The position numbers were made by a program, and so were the translations under genes. From the NCBI GenBank assembly GCA_965658355.1, contig CBFHRX010000024.1, positions 1-27,583 of the forward strand: 27,583 nucleotides of DNA. Reading direction: 5' to 3'. The notes beneath the pieces were generated by a model. That model worked only from the letters and a program-made list of their open reading frames with translations. It made no database searches and was not told the origin of the DNA. This DNA comes from UBA11891 sp965658355. GTDB taxonomy: Bacteria; Bacteroidota; Bacteroidia; Flavobacteriales; Flavobacteriaceae. Positions 17,509 through 24,215 of this stretch are shown one piece after another (position 1 is the first letter of the stretch; each line of letters opens with the position of its first letter).

Positions 17509-18803
17509 CAACTGCTTATTTGAGAATTAAATGAGATTTGAATCTTAGGGGAGGAGTCAATAGAAAATTCCGGATCGAAATTGGCTTTGGGCAAACTCTC
17601 GATGACTTCTTTGACTTTTTTCCCTTCTCGTATCCACTGTTCAAAGATTTGGTGTCGCAGGCGTATTCCCAAACTACTGACTCCCAAAAGCGTTTCGTTT
17701 TCTGCTGCAAAGGCAAAGCGGATCAATTTATTTTCACTTGGATGTTGCCAATACCATTGCTTTTCTTTTTTGGGATCGGCTTGTGTACTTACTTGACCGT
17801 AGGTTTGGTACTCGATATCAAAAAATTTAGCGGAGTTAAACCAGATACCAGGTTGGTAGGCAGTTTTGATTCCGGTGAGGGTCTGTGCTAAGGTTTCACC
17901 CATGATACGCCCCGTGTACCAGACGGCCTCAATGGGTTTACGGCTAGGTAACGGTTCTTGTTGTTCGGCACAGTCTCCAATGGCGTAAACATGTGGTAAG
18001 TTGGTTTCCAAATAGCGATTCACCAAAATTCCACGCTTGCATTCAAGAGCACTGTCTTTGAGAAAATCAATATTCGGACGAACACCCGTGGTTAATCCTA
18101 CATATTGACAACTAATTCTTTCCCCCTCAGTAGTGACCACAGCGATGGCATTTCCGTCTGTATCTGTTTCGATACGATCCAATTCTGTAGACAGACGTAA
18201 ATCTACTCCATGTGCTAGGATGTGTTGGTCGAGCATAGCTGCTTCTTCGGCGGGGAGAACCCTATTCCAAAAACTGCTTTCCCGAACGAGAAAAGTCACC
18301 TTTTTCTTACGACTCATCAGCATTTCGGCCAATTCAATACCAATCAAACCGCCCCCAACGATGACAGCCTTATCAATTTCAGGAGTCCAGGCTTCTAACT
18401 GTTCAAGGTCCTGTTTGTGATACAAACCTTGGACGCGTCGGGCATCTTGTCCAGGCCAACCCAAGTGATTGGGGCGAGAACCAACAGCCCAAACCAAATT
18501 GGCATATCGAATGGCATTGCCATTATCAAGGAATATTTTGTGCTCTCCGGGATCAAAATGACTAACGCGAGCTTGGATCAATTCGATTTCATTTTCTGCC
18601 CAAAAATGAGGCTCGTAGGCTTGGGTGTGTTCAAATTTCATATGCCCCATATAGACATACATTAAGGCGGTGCGTGAAAAGAAATAGGGGTGTTCTTCTG
18701 ATACTATTACGATGGGGTTCTTACTCTTTTTTCGATACTGGCGCGCCAAGGTAGTTCCGGCAATACCATTCCCTACAATCACCAATGGATTTAACCCTTT
18801 CAT
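17508..18803 (-). CDS. NAD(P)/FAD-dependent oxidoreductase
   Basis: A flavoprotein of the pyridine nucleotide-disulfide oxidoreductase (nitrite reductase/rubredoxin reductase-like) group, 431 residues. The FAD-binding dinucleotide loop is VGNGIAG (10-16), the NAD(P)H loop VGGGLIG (149-155), and the second FAD motif YAIGDCAE (273-280). No redox-active CxxC is seen, unlike thioredoxin or glutathione reductases. It is the first gene of the minus-strand operon and is translationally coupled to the membrane polyferredoxin, so it likely feeds or takes electrons from it. A weak -7-like TACCTTTA lies at 18811-18818. The physiological substrate is unknown. Confidence 0.88.
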   Translation of the reverse strand: MKGLNPLVIVGNGIAGTTLARQYRKKSKNPIVIVSEEHPYFFSRTALMYVYMGHMKFEHTQAYEPHFWAENEIELIQARVSHFDPGEHKIFLDNGNAIRYANLVWAVGSRPNHLGWPGQDARRVQGLYHKQDLEQLEAWTPEIDKAVIVGGGLIGIELAEMLMSRKKKVTFLVRESSFWNRVLPAEEAAMLDQHILAHGVDLRLSTELDRIETDTDGNAIAVVTTEGERISCQYVGLTTGVRPNIDFLKDSALECKRGILVNRYLETNLPHVYAIGDCAEQQEPLPSRKPIEAVWYTGRIMGETLAQTLTGIKTAYQPGIWFNSAKFFDIEYQTYGQVSTQADPKKEKQWYWQHPSENKLIRFAFAAENETLLGVSSLGIRLRHQIFEQWIREGKKVKEVIESLPKANFDPEFSIDSSPKIQISFNSQISS

Positions 18804-18823
18804 ACACGATTAAAGGTAGCTAA

Positions 18824-18857
18824 TTTTTGGAAGTAGGAAGAAGTAATTGTATCTTAT
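18824..18857 (+). promoter_or_regulatory. Possible promoter for the small membrane protein
   Basis: TTTTTG (18824-18829) and TATCTTAT (18850-18857) are 20 bases apart, the usual Bacteroidota spacing, though the -7 box matches TAnnTTTG only partly. It would give a leader of roughly 15 bases before the ATG at 18878. This is weak support for the small gene being expressed. Confidence 0.25.
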
Positions 18858-18877
18858 ATATCCCAAATCTTATTACT

Positions 18878-19066
18878 ATGTACACCCTACTTATGGTCAT
18901 TTTTATATTGGCTTGTGTCCGCCTGCTTTATTATTTTTTTCAAAAAGTTAAAACTGAGGGTACTGATCTTTTTTCAGGTATTTTGAACTTACTGATTTAC
19001 CTCATTTTCTGTGCTTTGATTTACCTGGCTGTTTTCACGCCTTATTATCTTATACTTGATAATTAA
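18878..19066 (+). CDS. Possible small two-helix membrane protein
   Basis: A 62-residue reading frame starting at an ATG, with two hydrophobic stretches (about 2-22 and 34-56) joined by a charged, glycine-containing linker (QKVKTEGTD). This is the pattern of a genuine small membrane protein rather than random translation. I do not recognise the family. It lies alone on the plus strand between the two minus-strand operons, and its stop shares a TTAA palindrome with the stop of the convergent glycosyltransferase gene. An in-frame TTG at 18827 would lengthen it by 17 residues but reads like non-coding sequence. Confidence 0.42.
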   Translation: MYTLLMVIFILACVRLLYYFFQKVKTEGTDLFSGILNLLIYLIFCALIYLAVFTPYYLILDN

Positions 19067-19749
19067 GATATCCATCGCTGGTAGACACGATAGAGAGTTT
19101 GTGGGCTCGCTCCCCAGTAATGCATGAAATGGAGAAACCTAAAATAGCTAAAGGTTTTGATAATTCCATTCTCTGTAAATTTTCTTGAAGAGGTTTTTAG
19201 CGCTTCTTTGAAGATAGTAATAGGGGCTTTTGACAGCAGTTTTTGTAGTAAGTCTAGGTCTTCACAGACCGTGTATTTTTCATCAAAGCCACCTACAGTT
19301 TCAAAGAGTCTCTTCGTAACCAATAAGCCTTGATCACCACCACGAAAGAGAAGGTGCTTCCAGCGGCTGCCATAAGCTGCCATATGGAATAGGCAATGTG
19401 AATGGTCAAAGGTCAATCGAAAGCAGGCCAGTGGAATTTGTTTTGCTATCGCGTCTAAAAGAAGTTGCCATCCGCGTGTTGAGAGTTCACTGTCGGCATG
19501 GAGAAAAAATAAATAGTCTGCTTGCGCTTGTGCGGCCCCAACATTTTGCTGCCAAGCTCTTCCTGCTTTTGTTTGAATTAGTTTTAGGCAAGTTTGTTCC
19601 TTTATGTAGTCAACGCTCCCATCAGTACTGCCTCCATCTACAAGCCAATATTCTATCCTTGAATTTTGGGGAAGTTGTGCTGTAAGCTTAGGCAAACATT
19701 CCCTTTCATTTTTGATGGGAATCACAACTGAGAGTAACGGCTTATTCAT
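19063..19749 (-). CDS. Arsenosugar-cluster GT2 glycosyltransferase (TIGR04283 type)
   Basis: A 228-residue GT2 enzyme matching the arsenosugar-cluster glycosyltransferase type: SVVIPIKNE (7-15), WLVDGGSTDGS (35-45), FLHADSELS (82-90, the metal-binding region) and FRGGDQGLLV (135-144), the hallmark of the group. It should transfer a sugar, possibly in building the arsenosugar backbone, but the substrate has not been shown from sequence. It is the last gene of the operon that begins with the TIGR04282-type enzyme, and its ATG overlaps the DUF547 gene by eight bases. Its stop meets the convergent small gene in a shared TTAA. Confidence 0.9.
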   Translation of the reverse strand: MNKPLLSVVIPIKNERECLPKLTAQLPQNSRIEYWLVDGGSTDGSVDYIKEQTCLKLIQTKAGRAWQQNVGAAQAQADYLFFLHADSELSTRGWQLLLDAIAKQIPLACFRLTFDHSHCLFHMAAYGSRWKHLLFRGGDQGLLVTKRLFETVGGFDEKYTVCEDLDLLQKLLSKAPITIFKEALKTSSRKFTENGIIKTFSYFRFLHFMHYWGASPQTLYRVYQRWIS

Positions 19750-20461
19750 TGAGCGTCCAGTCGTAAGGCAAATAGCGAATGCTGACGTCTGTATTCAACG
19801 GTATTGGGCTGTATCTAGAAATAAAAGCCAGTTTCTCTTTTTTAAATCCAAAATCTTGAATAAACCAAAGCAGGATTTTCGACAGTCGGACTTTGTCGTC
19901 TTCGAATCTATTTTTGGTAGGATCTTGAAAGAACTTTCGGGTTACAGTTTCCAGTTGGTATTCGAGTTTTGCTCCTTTGAATGCTTCTCTGTAGAGATTG
20001 GGGCAGGAGGTAGAAGCACAATTGATTGCAAAATGAATCCGTTTTTCGTCAAGCTTACGCAAGATTTTATGTTCGATGTCGTTGAGGGAGTAGGTTTCTC
20101 CTCCGGCGGTAAAAACAGCCAAAGACCAGCGCCTGGGGATTTCCTTTATGCTTTTAAGGGGATAGTGATCGAGGATCAATTGAACGGTTAAGGCATTGTA
20201 AGCATTGATCCAATAGGCGAGTAAATCGTTTTTCTGCCAGTTGGCTTTAGGGGGATTTTCTGCTAATACATTGATATAATTATCGAGTACTCTTCGTTCG
20301 TTTTTCCAAGCTTTGTAATTGACTTTTCCGTCTTTAGAAACAAATTCTGTCAACTGTGATTCCCAAAGATCGTGAATACTTTTGCCCTGAGCATGGAGGG
20401 TACAAATCCCCATAACCAGTAGCATTACCCTTATGCGAATATTAGCAGCAGCCCCCACCAT
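19742..20461 (-). CDS. DUF547 protein, probably secreted
   Basis: A 239-residue protein of the DUF547 family, with the usual blocks LLAYWINAYNALTVQLIL, the IHFAINCASTSCPNL stretch with two cysteines, and the YLPYDW end. Function is unknown for the family. The N-terminus has a hydrophobic stretch ending in CTLHA, a plausible signal-peptide cleavage site, so export is likely. The start is uncertain: ATG at 20461 (20 bases inside arsM) supplies basic residues before the hydrophobic core, while ATG at 20425 would give a shorter signal; an ATG at 20500 is less likely. DUF547 genes are regular members of flavobacterial arsenosugar clusters. Confidence 0.85.
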   Translation of the reverse strand: MVGAAANIRIRVMLLVMGICTLHAQGKSIHDLWESQLTEFVSKDGKVNYKAWKNERRVLDNYINVLAENPPKANWQKNDLLAYWINAYNALTVQLILDHYPLKSIKEIPRRWSLAVFTAGGETYSLNDIEHKILRKLDEKRIHFAINCASTSCPNLYREAFKGAKLEYQLETVTRKFFQDPTKNRFEDDKVRLSKILLWFIQDFGFKKEKLAFISRYSPIPLNTDVSIRYLPYDWTLNE

Positions 20462-21410
20462 CGTAATGAAATGTAGATTCTGAAATAAAGAGATCGTCAC
20501 GTCCTAATGCACTAAGATTAGAAGCTGTTTTATCGCAAACAGCTAAAGGCTGATTGGGTAATAATACATGACCATTATGATCGTCATAATAGTCTTGATT
20601 TCCAAAATAGAGCGCACTTTTACCCGTAAAAATACAAGGCCCGTCTTCTGGCATAGGATCTTTGATGGCACAGACTTCCACACTTTCGATATAGATTCGT
20701 TTGTCAGTTGGATAGTGACGGGGATCTAAAATACGGTAGGGACGACGGGCGCGTACTTCTAGGGTTCCAAAACCAACATCTGCGAGCAACTGAAGGTAGT
20801 CATTCAACGGAATGGAACCAGACAGACATAGGGCCCGAAGTCGGTCGTCGTTGCGTAGGCTTTCGTTCATCTCTTGCTCGCAGGTAGGGTCACTCATAAC
20901 CAAGCGCCCATGCGGTTTTAACACCCGGTACATCTCTTGAAGCGCTTGTTTAAGTTCTTCTTGTTTAAAGATGTTAAAGAGGCAATTTTGAGCTGCCACA
21001 TCGATACTGCTATCGGCAACGGGAAGTTGCAGCGCATCTCCTTTTTTTAAGCTTACAAAAGCAGGGTCAAACCAGTCGTTTTCTTCCGCCGCAATTTTAA
21101 AGTTATTGTGACTAGCAGTCAGCATTTCATCAACTACATCAATTCCAATAACTCCCTCTTTTTGACGGGAGAAATAGGAAAACTGCAACAGTTCCATCCC
21201 TCCACCTACTCCTACGTATAGGATTTTTGGATCGTTGACAAGGTCTCTTGGATGGACGGTACTTCCACACCCATAATTCATCTCTTGCATGATGGTAGGG
21301 ATTTTCAATCCTGGAAATTGCCAAATAGGGGTAGTAGTGCAGCAAAGTCCTACATCGGGTGTCAAGGCTGCTTGTTTGTATACGTCTTGAGTAGTTTCTA
21401 AATAGCTCAT
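20442..21410 (-). CDS. arsM: Arsenosugar-type arsenite methyltransferase ArsM
   Basis: A SAM-dependent methyltransferase of 322 residues of the type found in arsenosugar clusters. The SAM loop is ILYVGVGGGMELL (63-75), with VIGIDVVDEML downstream and RVLKPHGRLVMSDP (162-175) at the end of the fold. Candidate arsenic-binding cysteines include C48 (YGCGS), C177 (DPTCE) and C195 (ALCLSG), with a further CC pair at 23-24 and a GGGCC C-terminus. It is expected to methylate arsenite to dimethylated species. The ATG overlaps the purine nucleoside phosphorylase stop by four bases (ATGA). The C-terminal extension beyond the methyltransferase domain distinguishes it from plain detoxifying ArsM. Confidence 0.9.
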   Translation of the reverse strand: MSYLETTQDVYKQAALTPDVGLCCTTTPIWQFPGLKIPTIMQEMNYGCGSTVHPRDLVNDPKILYVGVGGGMELLQFSYFSRQKEGVIGIDVVDEMLTASHNNFKIAAEENDWFDPAFVSLKKGDALQLPVADSSIDVAAQNCLFNIFKQEELKQALQEMYRVLKPHGRLVMSDPTCEQEMNESLRNDDRLRALCLSGSIPLNDYLQLLADVGFGTLEVRARRPYRILDPRHYPTDKRIYIESVEVCAIKDPMPEDGPCIFTGKSALYFGNQDYYDDHNGHVLLPNQPLAVCDKTASNLSALGRDDLFISESTFHYDGGGCC

Positions 21411-22237
21411 TTTTTTGGAAAGGTTTGAAGCCAGGCTTTTAGCAGGGATAGAAGTTTTTCTTCGCCTCGCTTTGCTTGTTTAAAGATATCTGAAATGTCA
21501 ATAGGAGCCAAATTATCAGGATCGCATACGTCGGTAAGGACAGCACAGGCAAGCACCTCCATCTCCAATTGTCGGGCTACTATGACTTCGGGAACGGTAG
21601 ACATACCTACGGCATCAGCACCAATGGTTTTGAGGTAGCGATATTCGGCTGCTGTTTCTAACTGTGGTCCTACTACAGCAGCATAGACACCTTGATGCAG
21701 GGGAATGTTATATTCTTGGGCCAAGCGTTCGAATTCTACTCGCCAGCGAAGGGAGTAAGGTTGGCTCATGTCTACAAAACGAGGACCGAGTTCTGCTATG
21801 CCATCTTCTGCTAGCGGGGAACCGCCTTGTAAAAATAGATGGTCTTTTAATAGCATTAATTCTCCCTTTTTGTAGCGAAGGTTGATAGCGCCAGCGGCAT
21901 TACTAAGTAACAATTGCGAAACCCCTAGCGCCTGCAATACGCGAACGGGGAAGGTGATTTCAAAATAAGAATAGGCTTCATAGCGATGAAAACGCCCTTG
22001 GCAGACCAGTACCTCTCGTCCCTCCAAACGGCCGTAGAGTAGTTTTCCCGCATGGGATTCTACTGTAGCTTCTGGAAAATTTGGAATGTCTTTATAAGAA
22101 ATGCTATAGATGACTTCTAGAGCATCGGCTAGGGCTCCGAGTCCCGTTCCTAAGATAATCCCCAGTGCTGTGGCGGGAATCCCCTGCTGTTTGATATAGC
22201 TAACAGCCTCTTCAATTTGATCTTGCTTTAGTTTCAT
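21407..22237 (-). CDS. Purine nucleoside phosphorylase (trimeric PNP/MTAP family)
   Basis: A 276-residue phosphorylase that cleaves a purine nucleoside with phosphate to the free base and sugar 1-phosphate. Family motifs: ILGTGLG (28-34), SHAGKLL (61-67), GRFHRYE (81-87), LSNAAGAI (111-118) and GPQLETAAEYR (190-200; base-contacting Glu194). At the second base-contacting position it reads LTD (Asp236), where mammalian PNP has Asn243; Asp there is found in MTA phosphorylases. It starts 136 bases after the TIGR04282-type gene; that gap holds two short inverted repeats (for example cctact/agtagg, 22316-22351) and no clear -7 box. It may act on an arsenic-bearing nucleoside (inference). Confidence 0.91.
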   Translation of the reverse strand: MKLKQDQIEEAVSYIKQQGIPATALGIILGTGLGALADALEVIYSISYKDIPNFPEATVESHAGKLLYGRLEGREVLVCQGRFHRYEAYSYFEITFPVRVLQALGVSQLLLSNAAGAINLRYKKGELMLLKDHLFLQGGSPLAEDGIAELGPRFVDMSQPYSLRWRVEFERLAQEYNIPLHQGVYAAVVGPQLETAAEYRYLKTIGADAVGMSTVPEVIVARQLEMEVLACAVLTDVCDPDNLAPIDISDIFKQAKRGEEKLLSLLKAWLQTFPKK

Positions 22238-22373
22238 AAACGAAAGGGTGTTTTATGAGCTTTAAATGGAAACACAATTTACCCTTTAAAGAGAGCTGAA
22301 AAAGCGACATTTTCCCCTACTAAGCTATCAAAATTTTGTAAAAAAAGTAGGAGGTAGATGTATATTCTTCTTT

Positions 22374-22973
22374 TTATAGACTCTTACTAACATCCCAATT
22401 TGTATGTTCCTTAAGATCGGCAAGGGTGTCGATATCATTTTGAGTGCGAAGCGAGTAATGACGGTGATTTGGCAGTCGCTGCTGACTTTGTTGCAGCAGC
22501 GACGGTTGGCTCCAAGGCAAGTCTGAAAACAATAAGGGTTCTATTTTTTGCAGCCCTAAAAGATAGTATCCCCCATCGGTAGCAGGGCCCCAAACCACCT
22601 CGTTTTTATGTAGAGCACTAAAAGCTTCTTCTAAATCATTAATATGAAGTGTTGCCAGATCGGAACCGATAATGCATACTTTTTTTGCGCCTTGTGCAAA
22701 CGCCCATACAAAAGCATGCTGCATACGTTCTCCCAAATTAGCCCCACTTTGTAATTGTTGGTCCCAGTCGGCTTGCTTCCATAGCTGTATTTCTTTTGGT
22801 AGGCTGTGATGAAAAACAGCTACTTTTCCTCCCCATTCCTGGGCGATATTTCGAGTATGTTCACACAGCTTTCGATAAATATCACAGGCTTTTTCGGGGC
22901 CAATATCATGTGCCAAACGTGTTTTTACCATTCCGGGAATTAATGGTTTACAAAATATGATGAGAATTTCCAC
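22374..22973 (-). CDS. Arsenosugar-cluster glycosyltransferase (TIGR04282 / DUF2064)
   Basis: A 199-residue nucleotide-diphospho-sugar transferase-like protein of the DUF2064/TIGR04282 type. The N-terminal IIFCKPLIPGMVKTRLA (5-21) is the nucleotide-binding start, followed by IIGSDLATL (101-109) and the signature WGPATDGGYYLLGL (128-141). Function is unproven; members occur with ArsM in arsenosugar clusters. The start codon is GTG at 22973, since it precedes the conserved strand directly; no ATG fits. A -7-like TACTTTTG lies on the minus strand at 22985-22978, just five bases before this codon, so the message could be leaderless. It is the first gene of the arsenosugar-type operon. Confidence 0.88.
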   Translation of the reverse strand: MEILIIFCKPLIPGMVKTRLAHDIGPEKACDIYRKLCEHTRNIAQEWGGKVAVFHHSLPKEIQLWKQADWDQQLQSGANLGERMQHAFVWAFAQGAKKVCIIGSDLATLHINDLEEAFSALHKNEVVWGPATDGGYYLLGLQKIEPLLFSDLPWSQPSLLQQSQQRLPNHRHYSLRTQNDIDTLADLKEHTNWDVSKSL

Positions 22974-22977
22974 AGGT

Positions 22978-22985
22978 CAAAAGTA
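22978..22985 (-). promoter_or_regulatory. Candidate -7 box of the arsenosugar-type operon
   Basis: On the minus strand TACTTTTG fits TAnnTTTG and is followed within five bases by the GTG start of the TIGR04282-type gene. No TTTG is found about 20 bases upstream, where a -33 element would lie. The hairpin repeats begin 37 bases further upstream. Confidence 0.35.
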
Positions 22986-23021
22986 GGAGTTTCTACGCTT
23001 TTGTAGCATGGGTTTAGGGTT

Positions 23022-23072
23022 GGTCACTTCGACAGGCTCAGTGACCGTCCGAACCCAGAGCCAGTCGAAGGG
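23022..23072 (+). repeat. Hairpin direct repeat, copy 1 (downstream of the GIY-YIG gene)
   Basis: Starts with a 25-base hairpin: arms ggtcact and agtgacc (7 bp) around an 11-base loop tcgacaggctc. A cgaacccagagccagtcgaa tail follows. Bases 23022-23069 match 23476-23523 in the same orientation, with one difference (G at 23047, A at 23501). The copies are 454 bases apart and enclose the GIY-YIG gene. Confidence 0.9.
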
Positions 23073-23090
23073 GGAGGTGAAAGGTGTAGT

Positions 23091-23125
23091 AATAAGGTCA
23101 CTTCGGTAAGCTCAGTGATCTTATT
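23091..23125 (+). repeat. Long-stem hairpin at the GIY-YIG stop codon
   Basis: Arms aataaggtcact and agtgatcttatt form a 12-bp stem with one G-T pair, around the loop tcggtaagctc. It is the same repeat family as copy 1 with an extended stem. It covers the stop codon of the GIY-YIG gene (23121-23123), and no T-run follows, so it is not a classic terminator, though it could stabilise a 3' end. Confidence 0.82.
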
Positions 23126-23405
23126 TACTATTTGATAATTTTATCAGTAGGTCTATATCTCCGTCTATGAGGGCTTGCTTTTTGTCATGACTCCATCCTT
23201 GAATTTGTTTCTCCCTTCGAAAAGCTTCTTGGATAGTAGGGTATTCTTGGTGATAGACTAGTACTATAGGGGGGTGTTTTCGAGTATAGTTTGCTCCTTT
23301 TCCCTGCTGATGTTGCCGTAGCCTTCTTTGTAAATCAATTGTACTTCCCGTATAAAAAGTATCATTGCCACATCTTAGAATGTATACCGAACCTTTTTTT
23401 CGCAT
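23121..23405 (-). CDS. Small GIY-YIG nuclease (UPF0213/YhbQ-like)
   Basis: A 94-residue single-domain GIY-YIG endonuclease-like protein. The motifs are VYILRC (7-12), FYTG (17-20), the basic LQRRLRQH helix (25-32) with the conserved Arg, and REKQIQGWS (64-72) with Glu65 as the likely metal ligand. No extra DNA-binding domain is present. ATG at 23405 is chosen because it lies just before the motif; a GTG at 23444 would extend the protein into the flanking repeat. The gene is enclosed by 48-bp direct repeats, and a hairpin covers its stop. The cellular role of these small nucleases is not well established. Confidence 0.88.
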   Translation of the reverse strand: MRKKGSVYILRCGNDTFYTGSTIDLQRRLRQHQQGKGANYTRKHPPIVLVYHQEYPTIQEAFRREKQIQGWSHDKKQALIDGDIDLLIKLSNSK

Positions 23406-23440
23406 AGGTATTCTTTTGTTATTCGATACGTTTACCTCAA

Positions 23441-23464
23441 CCACTCGCTGAGTTTGTCGAAGTG
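23441..23464 (-). repeat. Degenerate inverted-orientation repeat copy
   Basis: Read on the minus strand this stretch is cacttcgacaaactcagcg followed by agtgg, the same family as copy 1 but in opposite orientation and with weaker arms (cact/agtg). It lies 35 bases upstream of the GIY-YIG start and 11 bases before direct-repeat copy 2. Confidence 0.65.
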
Positions 23465-23475
23465 AATGTTGATAA

Positions 23476-23540
23476 GGTCACTTCGACAGGCTCAGTGACC
23501 ATCCGAACCCAGAGCCAGTCGAAAGGCAAGCTCAGTGACC
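23476..23540 (+). repeat. Hairpin direct repeat, copy 2 plus an extra half-unit
   Basis: Bases 23476-23523 repeat 23022-23069 with one mismatch, including the perfect 7-bp-arm hairpin at 23476-23500. A right-hand half-unit (aagctcagtgacc, 23528-23540) follows without its own left arm. Its last base is part of the stop codon of the 217-residue gene. Confidence 0.88.
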
Positions 23541-24193
23541 TAGCCATTAAATCGACGCAGGGGTTCCATGCCGTAGGCGAAGGGAACACTGGAGGTGTCA
23601 AAATCGTATTCATTGATATACTCACCCTCATTGAAAAGGGTTATATTTAGATTGTGTTCTTTTGCCGAGGCTTCAATTTCGGAGGCATAGTTTTTTTCCA
23701 AATACAGTTTTAGCTGCCCGAAATAGAGTTCAGTAATTAGATTTACCCGTCTTGGTTTTAAAAAAAGAGCACGCATTTCTTTTGCATTTAATTGTTCTAA
23801 ATGCTGATCAATTTCCATCCGTAATTCATTAGTAAGGTGACGAGAGCATACATTTTTGATCCGTAATGAAAAAATCTTTTTGGAGCTTAAATTGGGTTTT
23901 AGCTGATTGAGGAAAATACCACTTACTTTTTCCACATTGCGCAGATGTAAGTTTGCTAAAGCTGCCAGCTCACATGGTGGTTCTTCCAATTGTTGTAGTT
24001 TTTGCTCCCACTTTGTTTTATCGATTAGAGTAGCGTCGTAAAACCGATTGAATATATTTTTTCCAATTCCTTTGGCATTTAAATAATTTTTACCCCATCT
24101 GCCTTTCCACACCAAGTCAGCTAATTGTATATCCTTATTGGAGACAGGTAGAAGGTGTAGATGATAATGGCGTGTAAACTGTTTTAAATACAT
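23540..24193 (-). CDS. Hypothetical protein, not recognised
   Basis: A 217-residue protein that I cannot place in a family. It has no signal peptide or membrane segment, is rich in Leu, Lys, Asn and Glu, and contains a charged helical middle (about 90-170) with the basic KPRRVN stretch, so a cytoplasmic helical protein is likely. A central LRIKNVCSRHLTNELRM segment could be an RNA- or DNA-contacting helix, but this is only a guess. It starts 22 bases after the thioredoxin-like gene stop and probably shares its transcript. Its TAG stop is formed by the last base of the hairpin repeat plus the next two bases, so repeat insertion may have reset the C-terminus. Confidence 0.66.
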   Translation of the reverse strand: MYLKQFTRHYHLHLLPVSNKDIQLADLVWKGRWGKNYLNAKGIGKNIFNRFYDATLIDKTKWEQKLQQLEEPPCELAALANLHLRNVEKVSGIFLNQLKPNLSSKKIFSLRIKNVCSRHLTNELRMEIDQHLEQLNAKEMRALFLKPRRVNLITELYFGQLKLYLEKNYASEIEASAKEHNLNITLFNEGEYINEYDFDTSSVPFAYGMEPLRRFNG

Positions 24194-24215
24194 ACTTAGG
24201 ATAATTATCTATTCA

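Noticed and set aside
15967..18803. Denitrification (NosR/NapH) genes
   Set aside because: The polyferredoxin resembles NapH/NosR in cysteine pattern, but no nos, nap or nir genes are near; its partner is a generic FAD oxidoreductase.
23091..23125. Rho-independent terminator for the GIY-YIG gene
   Set aside because: The stem is long but covers the stop codon and has no T-run after it on the minus strand, so it is better described as a repeat-family hairpin.
23437..23631. Reading frames crossing the hairpin repeats near 23.5 kb on both strands
   Set aside because: They read through the repeat and into the antisense of the 217-residue gene; no start, motif or composition supports them.
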